A stretch of 64,000 nt of DNA, taken from assembly GCA_036924285.1 (NCBI GenBank), contig JAYKYS010000001.1, positions 5,729,501 through 5,793,500 of the forward strand, read 5' to 3'. The notes below the pieces were generated by a model. The model saw only the letters and a list, made by a program, of their open reading frames with translations. It made no database searches and was not told where the DNA came from. Positions 51,004 to 61,699 of this stretch are shown here, piece after piece. Origin of the DNA: Asterella californica. Its lineage: Eukaryota > Streptophyta > Marchantiopsida > Marchantiales > Aytoniaceae. Position numbers and translations under genes: made by a program. Numbering within the stretch: position 1 is the first letter of the stretch; the number at the start of each line of letters is the position of its first letter.

Positions 51004-53255
51004 ATGTCGATGCATCCTCGAGGGTTGGTGTTACCGGCAGCAGAGTTGACCGAGGCCACACCCTTTCTCAAGGAGTTGGGTCTCGACTTCTTCCTGTGGG
51101 ATTAGAACCTCACCGACCAAGGACTTCTGGAGGAGGTTTGGGCAGCATTATCGCCTCGCAACCGTGTACCTGCGAAGGCAGGAGTAGCTCGAGGAAGACC
51201 ATCTTCCTGGACTGAAGATTGGTGACGCAGGGTCTTCCACAGGTTAGAATCCGAGGACCGAGGGTATTGGCTCGAGAAGAAGATCTTGCCCAGGATCGTG
51301 AGTGAGTGGCATGTGCCTGGAAGCACAACTTGCCTCTTCTTGGAGGACAGGCAAGGAAGGAACGGGTGGAAGATCGAATCTTACCGGGAGCCGAAGAAAC
51401 AACTTCGTCAGAAGTCGCTTCTTCTGTCAACTTCGCTTCTGGCGAAGTGCCAGAAGAAGCGACTTCTGGCGAAGTTGTTTCTGCATCTCTTTCCCAAAGG
51501 AAAGCGAAGAAGACGAGGTACCTTGGAGATCAGGACGTAGAGTTCCTGGAAGCAGTGTGGGATGAGGGAGTGCCCGTCAACTAGGGCTCATTCTTCCACA
51601 TATATGTACAGGCGGAGCTAGCGTACTTGGGTACCTCGGCGGGAGGACACTTGACACCTTTCCTCTGCTACTTGTATGTAGCCATGGGGGATCTCACTGA
51701 AGGACAGTTGGTGAAGTATGGACCGACAGCGCAACCTGAGACGAAAGAGGAGACCTCAGAAAAAGACGACCGAGCAGCAGCCGCAACTCCCCCTCCCACT
51801 CTGATGCCGCAACTGAGGCCCGGCTCTCATCAGAAGACACTTCTGGTGAGGGAAGACGACTCCAATGGGTCGGAAGACGCCACGCCTCTGAGGAAGATGG
51901 GCCCTAGAAGTGTACCTAGGAAGACCATCTCCCTCATACATTCAGGATCGGAGTCTGACTCGGAGGAAGAACTGCTGAGTATCCGACCGGAGCATAAGAT
52001 CGCTTCTGTCACACCAGGGAGTCTTCCGAAGACTCCAGAAGACGTAGGATGGATGGATACTCCTACTGCGATGCGGGGAAGTGCAGTGAAGAGGACCGCT
52101 TCTACCATGGGGAGAGATCTTCCACCCCGGAAGATGAGAAGAGTAGCTTCTTCCCGTGTGCAGAAGTTGAAGACCATTGTGGTGGAAGAGGCATCCTTGC
52201 CTCTGGAAGACAAGGTCGACACCTCCAACCGAACTGTGAAGATGAACTTGTCTTCCGCAGGAAGAAGACTGGAAGAGTTCAGCGCCTTCTTCCATGCAGA
52301 GATCCAACCAGCTATGGAGTTGCTGGAGAAGAGAGCGAAGGCTCGGGAGAAGCCCTTGCATCCTGGATTCAGTCTGCGCACCTTGATGCGTCAGGAAGAA
52401 GGCCAGAAGAAGACAGAAGCGCTGGAAGCTAGTCTCCGCACCACGTAGAAGCTCGCAGCGAGGTATAAGGCGGAAGCAGCCGCTTCTGCCAAGGAGCTGA
52501 CCCAACTGAGGAAGAGCAACCAGGAGTTGCAGGTGCGTTTATAGCAGCGCGACCAAGAGGTTCTCCAAGTGCGAGGGGAGATCACCGCCCTCGCAGAAGA
52601 GAGGACAACATGGAAGACGCAACGGGAAGCCGCAGAAGCGCGAGTTGCAGCCGAGAAGATGCAGCGGGAAGCAGCGGAAGCTCGTGCGCAGGAGATGCTA
52701 GCACAGTCGGTGGAAGCACTTCGGAAGAAGTTCAACTTCATCGCGAGTAGGAAGTTGCTTACCCTGGCTAGAGACTGGGACGAGGGGTCCAGAGCGAGGT
52801 TGGTCGAGTGCAAGGAGAGCATGTTCAGATATTTGGATCGACAGATAGAGAGAGTGAAGACACTCTATGGTCTTCTCTTGACTCCGCCACCTGCAACTGC
52901 GTCTTCCCAAGCTCCAGCACCATCGACTGGATCTGAATTGGAGAAGGAGGAGTTCGACCTCGCTGTCCACTTGGTAGTGACAGCGTTGGAAGCCGAGAAG
53001 ACATCGGAAGATGTCCCGGAAGACAGAATGTCTTCTGGAAGACAGGAAGAAGAACCGTCTTCCCAGGTATTCTGTGTGGAGGAAACGACTTCCCCGGACC
53101 CCTATGAGGTCGCCATGGTCCCTAGTGCCGCACCAATACCTCAGAAGAGCGAGGAAGCACCACTCGACCCAGCTTCCCAGAAGACGCTTCCGTCTTCCGA
53201 AGCAGAAGCAAAAGCCGAGGAAGAAGCAGCAGCTGCGACAACAGGGCCAGCATAG
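51004..53255 (+). pseudogene. Array ORF, unit 3 with unique C-terminus
   Basis: This unit keeps the original 3' continuation. The frame 51627-52448 ends at a TAG (CAG changed), a second TAG lies near 52542, and from 52569 the frame is open to 53255. After the repeated helical part (EARVAAEKMQREAAEARAQE) it continues FNFIASRKLLTLARDWDEG, a conserved-looking helical block SMFRYLDRQIERVKTLYGLL, and an acidic Pro/Ser-rich tail to 53255. It is the only unit showing the full C-terminus, so it represents the ancestral gene end. No known domain is recognised. Confidence 0.55.
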
Positions 53256-55490
53256 AACGATGAGGAGGAAGCCACCTCAGTGACACCCGAGGTAATCGTA
53301 GGGCTTTCTAGCTTATCAGAAGCCGCGTTAGGAGCTCCGATAGGGGCAGATCAGGTAGAGATTTCCACCGAGCAATCAGAGTAGATAGTAACCGAAGTTG
53401 ACAATTCCAGATTTAGTAGGCACCGAACATGCTATCTTAAGGGTGGCAGTTTTCAGTGTAAAATTAGTTAGGCAGCCATGTGGCAGAGTAGGAAGCGCAA
53501 GAACAGGAAAGGGAAACAGTTTGCATGTGGAGGGGCAGCTTTTCTCTCCCTGGTGGTGGTTCCTTCTGTTCTCTTGTGGTGGAGACATAAGTAGGATCGA
53601 AGAGTAGGAAATCTAGTTCGTTGGTGACACACACTACACCCGATGTTAGAGACATACGAATAGTCGAGGATTATACATGAGGGGTCTGCATGCTTGTTAC
53701 CAACAGTGGTTCGAGAATGTAGATAGAGGTAGTGGACAGTTTAGGAACAAGGAACGGCATCCTTGTGCAATCTTGTTGGCTAGACTGTTGTGTCGAGGAG
53801 TAGGCGCAGGAAGTAGAGGGAGTGAGCTTCCCAATGCCAATGTGACATCTTCTCGGAGAATAGATTGCTGATTTGAGTGCAGAAGCTTAATTCGTGTCTT
53901 GTGGGTGGTGGGTTCCTTGAATTTACTCCAAATTGTGAATGAGAAGTGTTCTTCTTGAGTGGCGGTGACTGTCAGCAGTAGTGGAAGTGCAGCTTGGCTC
54001 GTTCAGTGGAGCACTTAGGATCCGCGTACGGATGGTCTTATCGATAAGAGATCCTAGATGACAGAGTAGTCGGAGCAGCGAAGAGAAGAAGAAAGAAGCC
54101 TTCTTCCCACCACAGAAGACGACATCCTCAAGTAGAAGACGGTGCAATTGTACGCACGTTTGTTGTCTTCCTCCCCAAACTATTACAAGCAGGGATGGCT
54201 TGTTAGTCAGGATCCGGACTAGAAGCCTGTCGGAATCTTAATTTCTCCTTTTCATCTTGTTTTCTCTTGTTTGGATTTTCTCTTCTTCCCTCATCTTCCC
54301 CATCTTCTTACCTTCTTCTAGTGAGCTTCCGAGACTTCTATTGAGCTTCCGTGAAGGTGAATGTCGTTGTAGTGCTGCAAGAAGACCATCTCCATAGGCA
54401 GAAGCCTGGGAAGGCTACAGGGGGCATACACCCTGTGATTAATCTAATCCGTTGGAATGTGAATGAGAGAGTAAGGTATAACAGTCGTTACTAATTGACT
54501 TCTGCGAAGCAGGACAGTCTTCTGGAGGTGTGAGAAGCCGAGTTGAACCCCCAGAAGCCGAGAATTGCTTCAGGAAGACGGAAGAAGTGATCTGGAAGCA
54601 GGAAGAGCGTCTTCCCGAGTTTCTCTGTGAATACTTGTGTGATATTTTAGTTAGTAGTCGTTTGTTTAGGTCCAGAGAACCTTTTGGAGTGTCTGGAAGA
54701 CGCGTGGTTTTGTGAGAAGACGGGATTTCTAGACAAAACCCGTGTGTTTGTGTGTTTGAACAGATCTTAGAACTTAGAGCAGCGTTACTTGTGCAAATCC
54801 TCTGTGAGAACGATATCTTGTATACTAAATGGCAAAAGGAGTAATCCTGCGACACTACAAAAATTATGAAGTAGAAATTCAGTCACGTGGAAAGAAATCA
54901 TAGAAAAATATTCAACTACAAAGGTAGTAACAGAATTATCGTAGAAACTCCATAAACAATCAACCACAAAAAGAAAATTCCAACTTACTTGTAGAAAGTG
55001 AAATATATTAATGGAGTAAGCAGTCACGGAAAGAAGAGTCACGGAAAGAAGAGTCGAGTTTACTTGCTGAACCTTGAAAAAACATCCAACCACAACGTCA
55101 TTACTTTCACACATTCAAGAACATTTCATCTTCGTAACTGAAAAACTGATGTACCTTGAGATATGATATAAGATCTAGTCTTGGAAAGTTTGAAGTCACA
55201 ATCTGTAGTCATCGTATGCATGTAAGAAATCACTACTGCTCGAGTTTAATGCCCTGAAAGTACTATAATGTTGCAAGGATACCAGAGATCAAGCATCAAT
55301 TTTTTCTTGAGAATAAAAATAATCGAACTGAAGAATATGATCGATCGAGATAGTAACGGCGGTTGTGACTGAAACGGTTTAGTAAAAGACGATTTGCTCC
55401 AAAAAAGATGATACAAGTCCAAACTCCAGAATCCATAACCAATGTCCATTGTGGTATTGTAACAAGTTCACAATTCACAACTGACGAAGA
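53256..55490. other. Right flank of the array, no gene recognised
   Basis: GAAGAC-rich words continue to about 54715, matching the composition at 44.6 kb, and then stop. TTACTT occurs at 54786 and near 44628 and might mark element edges, but this is weak. A 15 bp tandem repeat AGTCACGGAAAGAAG lies at about 55022-55051. Short frames at 54785-55114 and 55246-55505 (minus) have no convincing motif. Confidence 0.45.
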
Positions 55491-56125
55491 AGCTTCATGA
55501 TCCATTCATTTAACTTTGAATAGTGTAAATGCTTTACCTAATGTCCAATGCTCATGAGTCACCACTCACTGCGCCACATTGGGCAGCTGGACCAACCCGA
55601 CATATCATTAGTCACTCAGCAGTGGCCTTTCAAAATTCAAACTAACATCATTATCGAATGGTGAAAATGGATCTGTCAAAAATCGTGAGATAAAATAACG
55701 CAACTTGACCAACAGTCATCAACTTTGAGACTTGTCATGCAAGTCAAGTTGTGAAATTAGTAAACTCGGCCATCCACGTGATAACTTCATGATCCATTCA
55801 TTTATCTTCATGATCCATTCAATTAGCTTCATGATCCATTCATTTAACTTTGAATCGTGTAAATGTACCTAATATCCAATGCTCATGAGTCACTACTCAC
55901 TGCGCCACATTGGGCGGCTGGGCCAACCCGACATATCATTAGGGCAGTCACTCAGCAGTGGCCTTTCAAAATTCAAACTAACATCATTATCGAATGATGA
56001 AAATGGATCTGTCAAAAATTATGAGATAAAATAACGCAACTTGACCAACAGTCATCAACTTTGAGACTTGTCACGCAAGTCAAGTTGTGAAATTAGTAAA
56101 CTCGAGCATCCACGTGATAACTTCA
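55491..56125. repeat. 334 bp tandem duplication with a 22 bp minisatellite at the joint
   Basis: Copy 1 (55491-55824) and copy 2 (55825-about 56125) both start AGCTTCATGATCCATTCATT and share GCGCCACATTGGGC, CAACCCGACATATCATTAG and TCCACGTGATAACTTC. They differ at a few positions and by a GGGCAG insertion. Between them CTTCATGATCCATTCA is repeated three times. The array lies 700 bp upstream of the hydrolase gene. Confidence 0.85.
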
Positions 56126-56425
56126 GAATTGCCACTGTTTGAATTCACCACGTCATATTTCAGATGGATGTTACCGTGTTAGATAAATAACCGTTTGTTT
56201 CCTTGAACCTTACTGCACCAATCCGTCGGAAATACATTTTGACATTAACTTTCCCCAAAACACCTCATTAGCCCGTTAAAATTCCTGCTTCATAAATTCT
56301 ACCCTACCGAAGTCCGTTAAAACCTTCAACTCGACCGGATTCAAATCCGGCCTTTACTTGCTTTATCCCGCTAAAACAGAAAATCTGCCGGAATGGATTA
56401 CAAAGGATGTCGGCTGGGGTTGATC

Positions 56426-56458
56426 ATAAAGAGATGCCTGATTCAGGCATCTCTTTAT
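56426..56458. repeat. Perfect 33 bp palindrome (16 bp arms, 1 base centre)
   Basis: ATAAAGAGATGCCTGA is followed by T and then by its exact reverse complement. It is directly followed by two copies of ACTTGGAACATGTTCTGCGT (about 56463 and 56494). It could form a cruciform, or an RNA hairpin if transcribed. It lies about 365 bp upstream of the hydrolase ATG. Confidence 0.9.
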
Positions 56459-56820
56459 TGTAACTTGGAACATGTTCTGCGTCAAACTTGGAACTTGGAA
56501 CATGTTCTGCGTTCTGCAGGTAGCTGGTTAGTACCTCCAGTACTTTCATTCTACTGTAAAGTCCACCTGTGCGACGAGATTAGTTGACAACATTCATTAT
56601 CTGATTTAAGAGACATCACCACGGTTGACCAATACCGCAGACCTGTCGACGGGAAGCTGACAAGGGAACACATCGAGCGAATTGAACAAGGAGGATGCTC
56701 TTTCCTACCTAAGTGTAGCAGTCATTCGACACCATCAACCGATGATCCGGGCATTGTGCGTAAAGCTGTAGATTCTGCTTGGGTAAAGTGATAAGAAACT
56801 GCTGCCCCGAGTAACAGTCC

Positions 56821-57978
56821 ATGGAGAGTGTCGCTGGGTTTCCAGGGCGCTATCTAGCCTTCGGTGTTCCACCTGAAGCTCGCAAGATCTCAGCAACTCG
56901 CAGTGGGATTTGGTCGCTGCGACATGGATCAGCTGACAGAGATTGCAAGGGCGCGAATATCAAGATCCAGACTGCTTCAGAACTCGTGGGACAACGGACG
57001 AGTAAAGGAACCAGAACCGTGAAGGCTTTTGCCGCGCTACAAACCGCGGATGCCGCGACGGAACCGATAGCAGAGTTGAAGGCGGGACAGGTGCAGGAGT
57101 TCCACACCCTGCCATCCGGATTGAAGCTGGAGGTGATCGTGCAAAATGCAGGAAACGATGCAACGAGGAAACATACTCCCCTGGTTTTTATCCATGGCAG
57201 CCAACACGCTGCCTGGTGTTGGGCTTATTACTGGATGCCGTTTTTCTCAGCGCGAGGATATGACTGCTACGCCATCAGTTTCCTCGGTCAGGGAGCAAGT
57301 GATGTACCACAGGAGGCGGTAGCTGGTACGCTTGACTCGCACTCAAGAGATATAGGGCATTTTGTCAGGTCGAAATTCAGTACACCCCCTGTTTTGATTG
57401 CTCATTCGTTCGGTGGCCTTGTCGCTCAATGCTACCTGTCGAATATAGCGTCGGAAGCCAGTCTGACATCCGAAGAATCAGAAGACCGACGGCCGAGACC
57501 CGCAGGTGTTGTACTTGCATGTTCTGCCCCTCCGACCGGGAACGGGCCAATGGTGATGCGTTTCTTGAAAAGAGATTTAGGTGCTTCCATAAAGATTACA
57601 TTAGGGTTCGCGGCGAAGATGATAGGGAGCTCGCTTTCGATGTGTCGAGACTGTTTGTTCTCGCAAGATTTCCCCGAAAGTAAGCTCAAAGAGTACATAC
57701 TGCTGTTGAAGAGAAGCTCTCGTATTCCCATTCTCGACGTCCGCACGCTCAGTCGCTTTCTGCCCGTGCCTCGGCCTCCACAAGGTTCTCCCCCTGTTCT
57801 TGTCCTTCACGCCGAGAACGACTACGTTGTGGATGCTGAAGGTTCTCAAGAAACGGCAGAATGGTGCGGAACTGAACCCGTTCTAGTACCTAAAAGCGCC
57901 CATGATCTCATGCTGGACACTCAGTGGGAGCAGGCAGCCCAGATTATAAATTCCTGGCTGGAAGAAAACGCCTTGTAA
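56821..57978 (+). CDS. Alpha/beta hydrolase, probable plastid protein
   Basis: The intact 385-codon frame has a single exon. Residues 1-75 are rich in Ser, Arg, Ala and Gly with few acids, like a chloroplast transit peptide. The fold begins near 90. The oxyanion-hole segment is LVFIHGSQHAAWCW (HGS 125-127). LGQGASD (155-161), the nucleophile elbow AHSFGG (Ser196), the acid in VLHAENDYVVD (Asp334 or Asp338) and the base in VPKSAHDLM (His361) complete the catalytic triad at normal spacing. It most resembles a small family of plant plastid alpha/beta hydrolases whose substrates are, to my knowledge, unassigned. The ATG chosen is the first in frame and gives the transit-like leader. Codon use looks even and no stop or shift occurs. 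The palindrome and tandem repeats upstream may affect its promoter. Confidence 0.85.
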   Translation: MESVAGFPGRYLAFGVPPEARKISATRSGIWSLRHGSADRDCKGANIKIQTASELVGQRTSKGTRTVKAFAALQTADAATEPIAELKAGQVQEFHTLPSGLKLEVIVQNAGNDATRKHTPLVFIHGSQHAAWCWAYYWMPFFSARGYDCYAISFLGQGASDVPQEAVAGTLDSHSRDIGHFVRSKFSTPPVLIAHSFGGLVAQCYLSNIASEASLTSEESEDRRPRPAGVVLACSAPPTGNGPMVMRFLKRDLGASIKITLGFAAKMIGSSLSMCRDCLFSQDFPESKLKEYILLLKRSSRIPILDVRTLSRFLPVPRPPQGSPPVLVLHAENDYVVDAEGSQETAEWCGTEPVLVPKSAHDLMLDTQWEQAAQIINSWLEENAL

Positions 57979-58668
57979 CATGTTCATACTCACCTTTCTC
58001 CTCATTGCAAGGGAAGTTGCTTCACCTGTAACTGTGTCAGGTTCTGCAAAAACCATTGGCATGAGAAGCTAAAGAATCTGAAATTCCTTGTCTGTTAAAT
58101 TCACTGATGTTGTTTCACTCCATCTGGTAAGGCTGTTCTACTTTCTGCATCCATCCTCCGGGCCACAGGGTGGTTATTGTGGTTAGTCGGGAGCTTGCAT
58201 GTAAATAATGGTTTGTGCACAAGCTAAAGCTTCAAAGAGGCAACAGGCTCCTGTCAATCTGAGATACAGCCGTGCCTGATGCAAGTTCTTCAATGAGTAC
58301 CGGAAGGCCTGGTTGAATTTAGCTGGGTAACCATAACGAAGTGTAGGGAAGTGAAAGGATTAGCAAAGAATGAAGCAAGAGCGGGGAACGCACTGCGCTG
58401 TTTTAAAGCGTTGGAGTTGTTCCATTTCCAGATTCACGGCCTCCAGGATGTGGCGCTAAAGTATGAACTTATGGAATCCAGAGGACGGCGAATGGAAGTT
58501 GAGGCATCCGTATGGATCTATGAGCAGAGACTACAGAGCTTTCCTTTCCCCTGACAGACATGCAGAGCCTCATCCTATCCTCCAGGCCCGCAGTACTTCG
58601 CTTGTCGCGTGGCTCTTCCGTCACACTCAGGATAGTCTTGACGATTGCGCTCGTTTGACAAACTAATC
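57979..58668. other. 3' flank of the hydrolase gene
   Basis: This is probable 3' UTR and spacer. Two short plus-strand frames (58351-58554, 58463-58666) show no motif. No clear terminator or polyadenylation cluster can be named. Confidence 0.4.
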
Positions 58669-58762
58669 CTGTGCACAGTTATCGAAGTGAGGAAAACAAA
58701 ACAGTTGTGATTGTCCTGTGCACAGTTATCGAAGTGAGGAAAACAAAACAGTTGTGATTGTC
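58669..58762. repeat. Perfect 47 bp tandem duplication
   Basis: Two copies starting CTGTGCACAGTTATCGAAG (58669 and 58716) are identical, so the duplication is recent. It lies in non-coding DNA. Confidence 0.95.
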
Positions 58763-58959
58763 GTGAGGAGTGGCGGCACTCATCAGACATCTTGTTTCAT
58801 AATACAATAGTGTGTGTCAAAGTTCGGGGGAATTATTCCCTAACGGGATTTCGAATCTTCGTCGTAACGACGAGTATTGTACTCGGTTTACCACGATTCG
58901 AATTGTATTTTGACATGCATAAAAAAGCAAAAGAAATTTAATACATCACAGGGATATCA

Positions 58960-59335
58960 TGCTCACGAAGAGGAGATGAGTCCCATTGCAAAAGAATGAC
59001 CAATAAGCAAGAAGAAGAGGAGGATGGTGATTGAGAGACAAACCAAGAAGTTGTGCTTGATATACCTCAGCTTGTGCAAGAGAAATCTAGAAACCAAAGA
59101 TTTGGAACCAGTAGAAATGAAAGTTGTGGTACTGAATTCATACGAAGAGAGCATCCGAGAGAACGTATAGTTTACGAAAGTGTTTGTTGAGTATCGTATG
59201 AAAACGTTGGAGGAGAAGAAGAGAGCTAGAGAGAGTCACGAGAAAGAGGAGAGTAGAAAGAGACAATGTTTGTTGACTTACATAAAGTCGGTAAATCATT
59301 TAAAGAAATAAAAGAAATTATCGAACAACTCGATA
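58960..59335 (+). pseudogene. C-terminal fragment of the SANT-like ORF family
   Basis: Plus-strand translation gives SYEESIRENV, a stop, then FTKVFVEYRMKTLEEKKRAR and ESHEKEESRKRQ. It matches the minus-strand remnant at 6590-6760 (YEESIRENAQYRKVFVEY, EEKKRARESHKKEQSRKRH). The SANT domain itself is not visible, so this is a fragment. Confidence 0.5.
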
Positions 59336-59794
59336 GCACGTAATTGCGATTGTTGGAAGTAAAATTTCCGTTTGTTCAATGATGTTTCATTTCTATATTG
59401 GATTTGTGAGTGTTTTGTGACTTGTATGGTGTTAAAATATATTATATGATTCATTTATGAGTCGTAGTATGGGACAGTTTTGTAAAGGCTTAGGTGAAGA
59501 TGAGAACAGCTACTGGGTTTAGGTGGTTAGGTCTTCAAAGAGGTTCTACTCTAGAGCACATTATGCGAGGATTTAGTAAGAGATCTAGGTCAAAGCGAGA
59601 TAGTGAAGCGACAAGAGAGTTGAGAGTTATCCTCATGCGCATTGTACAATAGACTGAGACTCGCGATGAGAGTTGAGAGTTGAAGGTCGATGTAATCGGA
59701 ATGGATCTCTCTCTCTCTCGCATGCGCTTTCACTATATGTTTTCTGGACGAGAGGTTGGTTTTTTCAGGGTTCTTTCTCGAAAAAAAGTTGGAT

Positions 59795-59930
59795 CTTTAA
59801 GAGGCGGTGCGGCTCAGTAGAAGACCGAGTGAAGAAGAGACGGTGTGGCTCAGCAGCAGATCGATGGAATAAGGAAGGGCGTGGCTCAGGAGCAGATCGA
59901 GTGAAGAAGAGAGCACATATGTGTAAGGAG
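59795..59930. repeat. Imperfect minisatellite, about 38-42 bp x 3
   Basis: The unit core GGCTCAGnAGnAGAtCGA(g)TG with AAGAAGAGnCG recurs three times (near 59812, 59850 and 59884). Both strands stay open across it, which explains the overlapping Arg-rich frames. I do not regard it as coding. Confidence 0.65.
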
Positions 59931-60009
59931 AGATAAAGTGCGAGGACAGTCGTTTTTTCAAGTGAACTAACTTCGTACCGCAGTGTGAATCTGATAATTT
60001 TTACACTAG

Positions 60010-60270
60010 GCTTCAATGTGAATTGAAAGTGATTAGCATTGAAGTGCGAGTGTGCACATTGATTTCAATGCGAAAGCCAGTACTCACACTTTAGTGCGGA
60101 TCGCTCTTGATTCACACTGAAGTGCGACCAAAAGTCAATATGCATTGACTTTTGTGCGAAAATGAGTGCGACTCACTCCTTAATCGCACTTACTTCAATG
60201 GGCTCTCTCGCATTGTGGGAGAGTGAGTCCGACTCATCTTCTAATCACACTGTGCATTAACTCGCATAGA
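60010..60270. repeat. Dispersed GTGCGA/TCGCAC word cluster, left
   Basis: Many variants of GTGCGA, TCGCAC, TTCAATGCGA and CACACTGAAGTGCGA occur in both orientations, at about one every 20 bases. A similar cluster lies at 61700-62035. The two flank the 60.7-61.6 kb ORF region. Confidence 0.5.
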
Positions 60271-60766
60271 TTTGCAATTTTGTACTCAATTTTGATCTCG
60301 GCCTATCAGTTTAGGTTTTGGAGTCTTCTCTGTTTATTTTAAACCTAATTCGGGTGACTTCACATTAATTCCAATTGCATATCACAGGAATGGCTCCTCT
60401 TGCTTTTTTCTTGATAGATTTCACTATAGAAGATGATTTACGGTCTCGGATCAAATGCGGACGGATGGATAAATATGATATTCGGTGAGTTGTGAGTGAA
60501 ATTAACGAAGAGTAGTTGGACAAGCTCATCTTGTTGATAGCTTTGTCTTTTGACTTTCCTCGGCCTGACTGATGTAAGCACTATATTACATATAATCTTA
60601 TGCTGATATTTTATGTAAGTACTTTATTTTCTTCATAATCTATGTGATTGTTGTTTAGACAGACACGTCCGTTTAGGATTTGCTTGTTAGCTATGATCCG
60701 ACGTTCAACGTGAATTGATCTAAATGCGGGTTCTACATCCCTTATATGTAGTGTCTTGTTATTTCC

Positions 60767-61062
60767 GAACTTGTTGTATTCAAGGTCGTTTATGTTCTGC
60801 ATATTCATTTATGCAAAGCGTTTCTTTGATTTTCTTGTTTGTTTTGAACTTGCTGTATTCAAGGTCGCTTATGTTCTGCAGATTCATTCTGCAAAGCGTT
60901 TATTCAATCTTTTTGTTTGATTCGAACTTGATGTATTCAAGATCGCTTATGTTCTACATATTCGTTTATGCAAAGCGTTTCTTTGATTTTCTTGTTTGTT
61001 TTGAACTTGCTGTATTCAAGATCGCTTATGTTCTGCAGATTCGTTTATGCAAAGCGTTTCTT
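60767..61062 (+). repeat. 78-79 bp tandem repeat, 4 copies, ending in a splice-acceptor-like sequence
   Basis: Units begin GAACTTG at 60767, 60846, 60924 and 61003, and contain TATTCAAGATCGCTTATG, TTCTGCAGATTC and GCAAAGCGTTTCTT. The last ends TTTCTTCAG|TC at about 61061, a good plant 3' splice site, directly before coding-like sequence. Because 78 is a multiple of three the frame stays open, but the translation is hydrophobic low-complexity and more likely intron. Confidence 0.75.
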
Positions 61063-61063
61063 C

Positions 61064-61585
61064 AGTCTTACAATCCAAAGACGAGGATTGCAACTATCAA
61101 TGAGAAGGAAGTAAGATTCGACCTCGATTTACTCAGAAAAGCTTTAGTCATCTCATCTGGTGTTATTGAGATGCTCTCATTCGTGAGACACATTCGAATT
61201 GCAGATCGGTTTCTCAAATTACAACAAGATAGGGAAAAGATATTTCACAATGGAATGTGCTTATCTTGAACGGACAGATGTTTTTCAGTGCCTCAATGAA
61301 GTATTGCTCACAAGGAAATGACATAAGACTGTTACATGTCAATTGGTGCTATACGTGAAGTCTAAAGCAGAGGGGTTAGATCTAGACTATGACTGGGCAC
61401 AATTGATGCTTGATAACTTACAAGGAGAGATTTTACATCTTGAGAAGCACATTCTAGAATCCAAGAAAGGTGCAACATTCAAGATTTTTGTAGACATGGC
61501 ACTAACACATGTTATGATACATTTGGACTTCTTGAGTTTTGAAGTTGTACTTCCTTCTAGTTCGATACTCTATCTCAGCAAGTGA
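61064..61585 (+). pseudogene. Unidentified ORF remnant after the intron-like repeat
   Basis: The translation after 61064 gives YNPKTRIATINEKEVRFDLD, LLRKALVISSGVIEMLSFVR and RFLKLQQDREKIFHNG, then a stop at 61269. A second open piece (61343-61585) reads YVKSKAEGLDLDYDWAQLML and ALTHVMIHLDFLSFEVV. The style (charged, helical, with conserved aromatic positions) is like plant retrotransposon or mobile-domain gag-type ORFs, but I cannot name the family. The two pieces lie in one orientation with stops between, so it is probably a dead gene. Confidence 0.35.
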
Positions 61586-61699
61586 ACGAAGATAACGATG
61601 TGTTTGGATCGTGAATGACAAAACAATAAGTACTTACCTCCATCTAATCCATCTATTTTTTTTTGCATAGTTCATGATGCTCATATAGTTAGTGTATGC

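Larger units (their letters stand above)
46017..52730 (+). repeat. Three tandem 2241 bp units (third 9 bp shorter)
   Basis: Units at 46017-48257, 48258-50498 and 50499-52730 each contain a 0.5 kb leader, a possible 3' splice site (CTTTCAG before ATGTCGATG), and the body of the coiled-coil ORF. Units 1 and 2 differ only in the first 475 bp. Units 2 and 3 are identical until 49597/51838 and differ after it. The junctions join GGAAGAAG to TGAGAAGTC with a 2 bp overlap (GT), consistent with a microhomology event. Confidence 0.95.

Noticed and set aside
55246..55505. Possible protease-like MDSG motif in minus-strand frames
   Set aside because: The triplet is isolated, with no flanking retropepsin motifs and no neighbouring gag or integrase.
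55560..55620. tRNA A-box-like TGGCGCAGTGAGTGG on the minus strand in both 334 bp copies
   Set aside because: No B-box or cloverleaf follows, so a tRNA or SINE call is not supported.
58351..58666. Two overlapping 67-codon frames after the hydrolase gene
   Set aside because: They are short, overlap in different frames and show no motif. They fit 3' UTR or spacer better.
59673..60016. Arg/Lys-rich plus frame and its minus counterpart
   Set aside because: Both are generated by the 38-42 bp minisatellite and show no independent support.
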